NCBI GenBank assembly: GCA_018333075.1
Contig: BORH01000024.1
Location: 1-54,100, forward strand
DNA: 54,100 nucleotides
Origin: Heyndrickxia sporothermodurans
GTDB taxonomy: Bacteria; Bacillota; Bacilli; Bacillales; Bacillaceae_C
Direction of reading: 5' to 3'
Shown here piece after piece: positions 47,578 to 54,100 of this stretch. How positions within the stretch are numbered: position 1 is the first letter of the stretch; each line of letters starts with the position of its first letter. The notes under the pieces were generated by a model. The model saw nothing but the letters and a program-made list of their open reading frames with translations, did not search any database and was not told where the DNA came from. The position numbers were made by a program, and so were the translations under genes.

Positions 47578-49293
47578 TTATCCATTTGTCCTCGTCAATG
47601 TTTTTTTCGGTATATTTATTTTCAATATTCCTCCTGTATTTGCTGAGGTTACTAAAGCTGCATATCTAGCTAAATAACCTGAGGTAATCTTTGGTTCAGG
47701 AGGTGTCCAATTTAATTGTCTTTGTTCAAGTTCAGAATCAGTTAACATGACTTCAATTGTTCGATTCGTTAAATCAATAAAAATCTTATCGCCATTTTTT
47801 ATGAAGGCAATTGGTCCTCCTTCAGCAGCCTCTGGAGAAATATGACCAACACATATTCCCCTTGTAGCTCCTGAAAACCGTCCATCAGTAATTAATGCAA
47901 CACTAGTTGATAAACCTCTTCCTACAATTGATGAAGTTGGTGCCAGCATTTCAGGCATTCCTGGACCACCTTTTGGTCCTTCATATCGAATGACTACAAC
48001 ATGACCCGAACGAACTAAACCACTATCAATCCCTTCCTGCGCCTCTTCTTGTGATTCAAAGACAATTGCCTCACCTAAAAAGGTTTTAATGGATGGATCA
48101 ACTGCACCTACTTTTATAACTCCACCATCAGGTGCAAGATTACCTTTTAAAATTGATAATCCTCCAACAGGACTATAGGCATTTTCAACAGGTCGAATGA
48201 CATCTTTGTTTAAAATTTCAGTATTTTCCACATTTTCATATATGCTATTTCCAGTGATGGTTATACGATCTTGATGTATAGCCCCATCTACTTTGCAAAG
48301 CTCATTTACAATAGCACTTATTCCGCCAGCAAGATGAATATCATGCATAGAATAATCGGATGCTGGACTTATTTTTGCCAAATATGGGACCCTTTTAGCT
48401 ATTTCATTGATTTGATCCAAATCATATTCAATACCTGCTTCATGGGCAATCGCTAAAGTATGTAAGACCGTATTGGTCGATCCACCCATTGCCATATCAA
48501 GTGCAAATGCATCATCAATAGCTTCCTTCGTAATAATATCTCGTGGTTTAATATCTTTTTCAATGCAATTCATCAAATGGCTAACTGCCTCACGAATAAT
48601 TCGATGTCTTTCATCAGATGTCGCAACGATTGTTGCATTTCCTGGTGGTGTTAATCCTAGAATTTCCATAAGAGAGTTCATCGAATTAGCAGTAAACATT
48701 CCTGAACATGAACCACATGTTGGACAAGCACTTGTTTCTAATGCAATTAATTCTTCCTCATTCATTTTTCCTGACTTATAGGCTCCGACACCTTCAAATA
48801 CGGATGTAAGAGAAAGGTTTTTTCCATCTGCTGATTTCCCTGCTTCCATCGGTCCTCCAGAAACAAAGACAGAAGGAATATTCGTTCTTGCAGCAGCCAT
48901 CAGCATTCCGGGAGTAATTTTGTCACAGTTTGGAATGTAAAATACTCCGTCAAACCAATGGGCATTTATTACAGTTTCTGCGCTATCCGCAATTAATTCT
49001 CGACTTGGTAACGAATACCTCATTCCGATATGTCCCATGGCAATTCCATCATCAACACCTATCGTGTTAAATTCAAATGGAACTCCTCCAGCCTCCCAAA
49101 TCGCCTCTTTTACAACTTCTGCGAATTTATTTAAATGTTTATGGCCAGGAATAATATCTACATAGGAATTACACACGCCGATAAAAGGTTTATTTAAATC
49201 TTTTGTTTTGACTCCTGCTGCATAAAGCAGACTTCGATGTGGAGCACGGTCAATTCCTTTTTTTATCATGTCACTTCGCATGCCGTCACTCAT
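47578..49293 (-). CDS. ilvD: Dihydroxy-acid dehydratase
   Basis: A 571-residue Fe-S dehydratase of branched-chain amino acid synthesis. The cluster cysteines are in [22 protein letters not shown] and [24 protein letters not shown] and the C-terminal [19 protein letters not shown] are intact. I take the ATG at 49293 (AAAGGG just upstream); ATG at 49296 or 49281 and GTG at 49305 cannot be excluded. It follows ilvE after 117 bases with no T-box or terminator between them, and ends exactly where the leucine T-box begins. Confidence 0.96.
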   Translation of the reverse strand: MSDGMRSDMIKKGIDRAPHRSLLYAAGVKTKDLNKPFIGVCNSYVDIIPGHKHLNKFAEVVKEAIWEAGGVPFEFNTIGVDDGIAMGHIGMRYSLPSRELIADSAETVINAHWFDGVFYIPNCDKITPGMLMAAARTNIPSVFVSGGPMEAGKSADGKNLSLTSVFEGVGAYKSGKMNEEELIALETSACPTCGSCSGMFTANSMNSLMEILGLTPPGNATIVATSDERHRIIREAVSHLMNCIEKDIKPRDIITKEAIDDAFALDMAMGGSTNTVLHTLAIAHEAGIEYDLDQINEIAKRVPYLAKISPASDYSMHDIHLAGGISAIVNELCKVDGAIHQDRITITGNSIYENVENTEILNKDVIRPVENAYSPVGGLSILKGNLAPDGGVIKVGAVDPSIKTFLGEAIVFESQEEAQEGIDSGLVRSGHVVVIRYEGPKGGPGMPEMLAPTSSIVGRGLSTSVALITDGRFSGATRGICVGHISPEAAEGGPIAFIKNGDKIFIDLTNRTIEVMLTDSELEQRQLNWTPPEPKITSGYLARYAALVTSANTGGILKINIPKKTLTRTNG

Positions 49294-49410
49294 CATCCCT
49301 TTCACTTAATCTGTATTTACATAAGTTGTTTTTTCCACTAAATGTTTTGTACATGATTTGCAGCTTTTACGCAATAAATCATTAATTTTTTAACTTAATA
49401 AAGAGTATAG

Positions 49411-50313
49411 TTAGCTTACTTGGACATGACTAGCTTCGTACACCTTTGTACCATCAAGTACAACAACATTTCGAAATGCTTCTAATAATTGCTTTGTAAT
49501 TGCTCCAGGATGACCATCAGCAATTTTTCTTCCATCTACTTTAACTACTGCTATTACCTCTGCAGCAGTACCAGTTAGAAAAACCTCGTCTGCAGTGTAT
49601 ACATCATGTCTTGTGAAAACATCCTCGCGAATGTCTAAGCCTTGTTCCTTTGCAAGTTCAATAATGACATTTCTCGTAATTCCTTCGAGTGCTCCAATGT
49701 ATCCAGGAGGTGTTTTAATGACTCCATCTTTAATGATAAAAATATTATCACCCGAGCCTTCTGCGATATACCCTTGATCATTCATCATGATTGCTTCACT
49801 TGCTCCAGCTAAGTGAGCCTCAATTTTTACTAAAATATTATTTAGATAATTTAATGATTTCACTTTTGGACTTAACACATCTGAACGATTCCGCCTGCTC
49901 GGTACGGATACTACCTCTATTCCACTTTCATATAACTCTTTAGGGAATAAGGCTAACGGCTCAGCTATAATAATGACCCCAGGTCGTTGACACGTAAATG
50001 GACTAAGCCCAAGATCACCAACTCCCCGCGAAATAACGACTCGTATATAAGCATCCTGATATTCATTTTTTTTCAATGTTTCAACGATTAATTGCTTTAA
50101 TTCTTCTTTATCGAAAGGTATTTCTAACATGATTGAGTGTGCTGATTCGTATAACCGTTTAATATGATCATCTAGGCGAAACACATTCCCACTATACATA
50201 CGAATGCCTTCAAACACACCATCACCATAAAGGAAGCCATGATCGTAAACAGATACTACTGCGTCTTCCTTTTTAACAAAACGGTCATTAAGATAAATCC
50301 ATTTGTCTGACAA
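49411..50313 (-). CDS. ilvE: Branched-chain amino acid aminotransferase
   Basis: A 300-residue class IV PLP aminotransferase. The PLP Lys is in SPKVKSLNYLNNI, the FEGIRMYSGN and GSGDNIFII segments are characteristic, and the C-terminal TGTAAEVIAVV is intact. It is the ilvE (biosynthetic BCAT) form rather than D-amino acid aminotransferase. First gene of the branched-chain run; the promoter, a cre-like site and a possible CodY site lie upstream. Confidence 0.93.
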   Translation of the reverse strand: MSDKWIYLNDRFVKKEDAVVSVYDHGFLYGDGVFEGIRMYSGNVFRLDDHIKRLYESAHSIMLEIPFDKEELKQLIVETLKKNEYQDAYIRVVISRGVGDLGLSPFTCQRPGVIIIAEPLALFPKELYESGIEVVSVPSRRNRSDVLSPKVKSLNYLNNILVKIEAHLAGASEAIMMNDQGYIAEGSGDNIFIIKDGVIKTPPGYIGALEGITRNVIIELAKEQGLDIREDVFTRHDVYTADEVFLTGTAAEVIAVVKVDGRKIADGHPGAITKQLLEAFRNVVVLDGTKVYEASHVQVS

Positions 50314-50343
50314 AACAACTCAATCCCTTCAGTAGCTTTTATG

Positions 50344-50463
50344 AATCTTTAGAAAAATTATTTAATTGTTGACAATCATACGCCTAGAAAAATGGCAGGT
50401 CAACCCCTTTTTGATAAATATTTTGACTATTTAGATTAAACAGTAAATTAGAAAACGCTTACA
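50344..50463 (-). promoter_or_regulatory. ilvE promoter with cre-like and CodY-like sites
   Basis: On the minus strand TTGACC (50398-50403), 17 nt, TATGAT (50375-50380). A cre-like site TGTAAGCGTTTTCT (50450-50463) fits the TGWAANCGNTNWCA consensus with one mismatch, and is centred near -88 from the expected start. In B. subtilis CcpA activates the ilv-leu operon from a cre at a similar upstream position. AATCTTTAGAAAAAT (50344-50358, plus strand) has three mismatches to the CodY box and lies just after the start site. Binding is inferred. Confidence 0.65.
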
Positions 50464-50560
50464 TCCTTATCCTCATCATGTTCTTTATCTCTGAATAAAT
50501 TGTGAATTTTTTTTGACTTAATAAAAATAGATAAATTTTCAAAATAAAATAAATTTAGGG

Positions 50561-50590
50561 TTGTTATTGAGTATGAAATAGGATTATAAT
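50561..50590 (+). promoter_or_regulatory. hom-thrCB promoter
   Basis: TTGTTA, 18 nt, TATAAT; about 80 bases before hom. A partial CodY-like sequence (AATTTTCAAAATAAA, 50534-50548, four mismatches) lies just upstream. No T-box or riboswitch is seen in the leader. Confidence 0.7.
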
Positions 50591-50669
50591 GTCCGTTATA
50601 GGAAGACAGTTGTATTTCTGAAAAAGAAAATCTCAATTGAAACAGTTTTACAAGAATGGAGTGGTAGTT

Positions 50670-51962
50670 TTGGAGAAAATTTCAGTCGGATTATTAGGTT
50701 TTGGTACAGTTGGAACTGGTGTTGTTCACTTGCTTACAAATGAACAAGAAAAACTTCAGCAACAAACCGGCCTTAGTGTTCAAATAAGTAAAATTCTTGT
50801 AAAGAATCTTGAAAAAACTAGGAAATTCGATCAATACGAACAGCTATTAACATTAGATCCAAGTGAGATTATTGATAATCCAGAGATTGATATCGTTATA
50901 GAGGTAATGGGTGGAATCGAAGAGGCTAGAAGATACATTCATTCTTCATTAAAAAATAAAAAACATGTCATTACTGCAAATAAGGACCTAATGGCGCTAT
51001 ATGGAAACGAATTACTTCAAGCAGCTGCGGATCATGGCTGCGATTTATATTATGAAGCAAGTGTTGGTGGTGGGATTCCAATTCTTAGAAGCTTAACAGA
51101 AGGTCTTGCAGCCGACCGGATTACTAAAATGATTGGGATTGTAAATGGAACAACAAATTATATTTTAAGTAAAATGAGTCATCAGTCTGTTAGCTATGAA
51201 GAAGTTTTACAGGAGGCACAAGCACTTGGATTTGCTGAGGCAGATCCTACCTCAGATGTTGAAGGATTAGATGCTGCTAGAAAGATGGTTATTTTAAGCC
51301 ATCTAGCCTATTCCATTCCAGTGACATTAGAAGATGTAAATGTAGAAGGAATCACTCGTGTTGCTGAAGAAGATATACAATACAGCAAAAAGCTTGGTTT
51401 TGCCATTAAACTTGTCGGAACAGCAGAAGTTGAAGATGGGGAAATTGATATCCGCGTCGGTCCTACATTATTGCCATTAAATCATCCTTTGGCATCCGTT
51501 GATAACGAAAATAATGCCATTTATGTTTATGGAAAATCTGTTGGAGAAACGATGTTCTACGGCCCTGGTGCAGGAGAGCTACCTACAGCCATTGCTATTG
51601 TCTCAGATTTAATTTCCGTCGTTAAAAATTTAAAGCATGGAAGCAATGGACACCATCTCTTCCTTCCAAATCAAAAAAAGCAATGTAAATCTGCTGATTC
51701 CATAGAAAGTCAATATTTTCTCCGTTTACATGTGAAGGATCAGCCAGGAGCTTTATCTAAAATAACTGGGTTATTTAACGAACAAGAAATTAGCCTGCTA
51801 AAAATTATTCAAGAACCATTATTTAAAGAAAAGCTTGCAGAAGTAGCAATAATTACACATACAACAAAGCAGCTACAATTTGAACAAATCTATCAGCTCT
51901 TGAATGACTTAGATTCGGTTATCGAGGTTAAAAGCTACTACCGAGTAGAAGGGATGAAATAA
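50670..51962 (+). CDS. hom: Homoserine dehydrogenase
   Basis: A 430-residue NAD(P)H enzyme that reduces aspartate semialdehyde to homoserine. Rossmann motif [13 protein letters not shown] at the N-terminus, catalytic region [11 protein letters not shown] and [10 protein letters not shown], with the Lys/Asp pair in [17 protein letters not shown]-terminal ACT domain ([12 protein letters not shown]) for threonine feedback. The TTG at 50670 follows GGAGTGG by about six bases and matches the family start; an apparent upstream start at 50637 would add unrelated residues. Confidence 0.93.
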   Translation: MEKISVGLLGFGTVGTGVVHLLTNEQEKLQQQTGLSVQISKILVKNLEKTRKFDQYEQLLTLDPSEIIDNPEIDIVIEVMGGIEEARRYIHSSLKNKKHVITANKDLMALYGNELLQAAADHGCDLYYEASVGGGIPILRSLTEGLAADRITKMIGIVNGTTNYILSKMSHQSVSYEEVLQEAQALGFAEADPTSDVEGLDAARKMVILSHLAYSIPVTLEDVNVEGITRVAEEDIQYSKKLGFAIKLVGTAEVEDGEIDIRVGPTLLPLNHPLASVDNENNAIYVYGKSVGETMFYGPGAGELPTAIAIVSDLISVVKNLKHGSNGHHLFLPNQKKQCKSADSIESQYFLRLHVKDQPGALSKITGLFNEQEISLLKIIQEPLFKEKLAEVAIITHTTKQLQFEQIYQLLNDLDSVIEVKSYYRVEGMK

Positions 51963-51963
51963 T

Positions 51964-53022
51964 ATGTACTGGCAAGGTTTAATAAACCACTATAAGGAAT
52001 ACTTACCTATTAATGAAAAAACACCTGAACTCAGTTTAATGGAGGGGAATACACCACTGATTCCCTTAACTACTTTATCTGAGAGATGGCAGGCAGAGAT
52101 CTTCGTAAAATATGAAGGAGCCAACCCGACCGGAAGCTTTAAAGATCGTGGAATGGTATTAGCAGTTGCTAAAGCAAAAGAAAACGGTAGTCGAGGGGTA
52201 ATTTGTGCATCTACTGGAAACACTGCAGCCGCTGCGGCAGCCTACAGCACAAGAGCTGGACTTGATTGTTTAATTGTTATACCAAAAGGAAAAATTGCAG
52301 TTGGAAAACTAGCTCAAGCAATTATGTATGGAGCGAAAATTTATGAAATTGACGGGAATTTTGATCAAGCACTTGAAATGGTTATACATACTGCTGAACA
52401 ATCCGAATTTACACTTGTTAATTCCGTAAATCCTTTTAGACTGGAGGGGCAAAAAACGGCAGCATTTGAAATTTGTGAGCAATTAGATTGTGCTCCTGAC
52501 ATTCTTGCCATTCCAGTAGGAAACGCTGGAAATATTTCAGCCTATTGGAAAGGGTTTAAAGAGTACCACGATAAAAAGGGATACTCCCTTCCTGAAATGC
52601 GAGGATTTGAAGCAGAAGGATCGGCTGCCATTGTTAAGAATCAAATCATTGAAAATCCAGAAACAATTGCCACTGCTATTCGAATCGGGAATCCTGCTAG
52701 CTGGAGTCTTGCTGTTGCTGCAGCAAATGACTCAAATGGAAAAATTGATAGTGTAACAGATAATGAAATTTTAGAAAGCTATAAGGAGCTTGCAGGATGT
52801 GAAGGAATCTTTGCAGAGCCTGCTTCATGTGCATCAATTGCGGGAATTAAAAAACAGCTACAAACAGGCGAAATAAAAAGAGGTAGCAAGATTGTTGCCG
52901 TTTTAACTGGAAATGGCTTGAAGGATCCAACTACAGCAATGGATCAATTAAATATTCAACCAGTTACACTTCAAGCAAATAAAGAGGCATTACTTCAAAA
53001 TCTTAAGCAGGTGACAAGATGA
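51964..53022 (+). CDS. thrC: Threonine synthase
   Basis: A 352-residue PLP enzyme that converts O-phosphohomoserine to threonine. The PLP lysine is in [11 protein letters not shown] near residue 60, the phosphate-binding loop is [12 protein letters not shown], and the Ser/Thr-rich SSTGNTAA-equivalent [13 protein letters not shown] is present. Short type, usual in Bacillus. It begins one base after the hom stop, with GAAGGGATG as ribosome binding site inside hom. Confidence 0.96.
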   Translation: MYWQGLINHYKEYLPINEKTPELSLMEGNTPLIPLTTLSERWQAEIFVKYEGANPTGSFKDRGMVLAVAKAKENGSRGVICASTGNTAAAAAAYSTRAGLDCLIVIPKGKIAVGKLAQAIMYGAKIYEIDGNFDQALEMVIHTAEQSEFTLVNSVNPFRLEGQKTAAFEICEQLDCAPDILAIPVGNAGNISAYWKGFKEYHDKKGYSLPEMRGFEAEGSAAIVKNQIIENPETIATAIRIGNPASWSLAVAAANDSNGKIDSVTDNEILESYKELAGCEGIFAEPASCASIAGIKKQLQTGEIKRGSKIVAVLTGNGLKDPTTAMDQLNIQPVTLQANKEALLQNLKQVTR

Positions 53023-53945
53023 GCAATCCACTTTTCTGCTTAAAAATTCCCGGAAGTACTTCAAATCTTGGTTCAGGTTTTGATTCTATTGGCCTAGCGA
53101 TTAATCGATATTTATATATTCAAGTAGAACAATCGAAAGAATGGGAGATTCAGTGTTCTAACCAAAACCTGGCTTTACCTGCTACAGAAGAAAATCTTAT
53201 TTATCTTGCTGCACAACATGTAAGTCATTTATTTCAAAAAGCGCTTCCTCCTTTAAAAATTTCCATGAAGAGTGAAATACCTTTAGCAAGAGGGTTAGGA
53301 AGCAGCGCAGCAGCCATTGTTGCGGGAATAGAAATAGCAGATCGTATTTTAGAACTTGATTTGTCCTTAAAAGAAAAAGGTCATATAGCAAGCAGCTTTG
53401 AAGGGCATCCAGATAATGCCACTGCCTCCTTGTTAGGGGGTCTTACTATATCGACTCATTCAAATGAATCAACAGAAACCATTGTTTGTCCTGCACCGAA
53501 TATAGATTTGATTGCCATGATTCCAGAGTTTGAATTACAAACCAAAAAATCTAGAGCGGTTTTGCCTGAAGCCCTGCCATTCAACAGAGCCGTCGAAGCT
53601 AGCAGCATTAGTAATATACTGATTGCTGCAATTTTTCAAAATGATTGGTCTTTAGCAGGAAAAATGATGGAAAAAGATCTTTTCCACCATCCTTACAGGG
53701 CAAAATTAGTTCCAGATCTTTTGCATATAACAAATCTGGGACATGAACTTGGTGTATACGGTACAATACTTAGCGGAGCGGGACCGACCATTTTATCATT
53801 TGTACAACAAGGCAAAGCTGAGGAGATGCTCCCTTTCCTTTCTGAAAAATTTGTAAACTATCATTTCGAAATCCTTCACACTGATAGCAATGGAGCCATG
53901 CTTATCCCTAATGAACAAGGAAAAAATGCGATTCATTTCGTTTAA
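53019..53945 (+). CDS. thrB: Homoserine kinase
   Basis: A 308-residue GHMP-family kinase. The ATP-binding [16 protein letters not shown] is intact, with the N-terminal [13 protein letters not shown] and the C-terminal [10 protein letters not shown]. Its ATG overlaps the thrC stop by four bases (ATGA). Last gene of the operon. Confidence 0.96.
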   Translation: MSNPLFCLKIPGSTSNLGSGFDSIGLAINRYLYIQVEQSKEWEIQCSNQNLALPATEENLIYLAAQHVSHLFQKALPPLKISMKSEIPLARGLGSSAAAIVAGIEIADRILELDLSLKEKGHIASSFEGHPDNATASLLGGLTISTHSNESTETIVCPAPNIDLIAMIPEFELQTKKSRAVLPEALPFNRAVEASSISNILIAAIFQNDWSLAGKMMEKDLFHHPYRAKLVPDLLHITNLGHELGVYGTILSGAGPTILSFVQQGKAEEMLPFLSEKFVNYHFEILHTDSNGAMLIPNEQGKNAIHFV

Positions 53946-53982
53946 ACACAAATAAAAACCTAGACCCAAACGTTAAAATGTA

Positions 53983-54031
53983 CCCTATAGAGTAGACACA
54001 TAAAAAAGTCTACCTGTAGGGTCCTTTTTTG
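53983..54031 (+). terminator. Terminator of the hom-thrCB operon
   Basis: ACCCTATAG-GTAGAC/GTCTAC-CTGTAGGGT stem of about 15 pairs with one bulge and a ten-base loop, followed by TTTTTTGT. Bases 53946-53982 hold nothing recognisable. Confidence 0.9.
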
Positions 54032-54080
54032 TATAATTAACAAATACAACATGAAATTCAATATGGGACTGGAGAAGGTT

Positions 54081-54100
54081 ATGAGTAAAAAGATTTTCAC
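54081..54100 (+). CDS. Start of an unidentified gene (partial)
   Basis: ATG with GGAGAAGG three bases upstream, followed by codons for MSKKIF up to the window edge. Too short to identify. A TATAAT at about 54032 could be its -10. Confidence 0.4.

Noticed and set aside
49306-49410. Possible T-box between ilvE and ilvD
   Set aside because: I looked for GGTGGNACCGCG and stem I on the minus strand and found neither.
50464-50669. Lysine riboswitch or Thr T-box before hom
   Set aside because: No T-box motif, terminator or known aptamer core is visible in the leader.

Overview
The window is low-GC DNA from an endospore-forming member of the Bacillaceae. The evidence is the 5' end of a 16S rRNA gene with tandem sigma-A promoters, two small acid-soluble spore protein genes, Shine-Dalgarno sites close to AAGGAGG, frequent TTG/GTG starts, and gene order that follows known Bacillus blocks. 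One block is rrn-ygxA-ygzB-perR-bcp-gsaB-ygaE-ygaD-ygaC-ygaB-sspE-fabL. The other is mutY-yfhP-sspK-yfhH-recX-yfhE-yfhD. I cannot name the species. All identifications come from reading the sequence and from recall of families; no database was searched.

Layout. 1-13 kb: rRNA promoter region, then stress and housekeeping genes (PerR, Bcp peroxidase, cobalamin adenosyltransferase, 2-hydroxyacid dehydrogenase, a small K+ channel, GSA aminotransferase, exporters, FabL). 12.7-20 kb: gltC diverging from gltAB (glutamate synthase). 20-24.3 kb: mutY to yfhD, with DNA repair and sporulation-related small genes. 24.5-26 kb: a TPR-type transcriptional regulator followed by a 54-residue exported peptide carrying the same nine-residue motif twice. 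26-33 kb: a complete trpEGDCFBA operon on the minus strand behind two tandem tryptophan T-boxes. 33-36.3 kb: a serine operon (class V aminotransferase plus serA) behind a serine T-box, divergent from trp. 36.4-39.3 kb: an accessory patch with a broken small gene, a HAD phosphatase, a 103-bp tandem repeat array and a NERD-domain protein. 39.3-50.3 kb: ilvE, ilvD, a leucine T-box, then ilvB-ilvH-ilvC-leuA-leuB-leuC-leuD. 50.6-54 kb: hom-thrC-thrB and the start of a further gene.

The right half is therefore an amino-acid biosynthesis island (Trp, Ser, branched-chain, Thr) controlled mainly by four T-box riboswitches with readable specifier codons (UGG, UGG, AGC, CUC). A cre-like site and a possible CodY site lie upstream of ilvE. 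GltC-type control of gltAB on the left adds the nitrogen-donor supply.

The most interesting novelty candidate is the regulator-peptide pair at 24558-25996. It has the architecture of RRNPP (Rap/NprR/PlcR) quorum sensing, but a duplicated IGELWPPIN motif that I do not recognise from any characterised pheromone. Second is a compact intergenic element at about 11170-11296 with nested complementary stems that looks like a structured RNA or dispersed repeat. Third is the hierarchical 103-bp tandem repeat near 37.9-38.2 kb.
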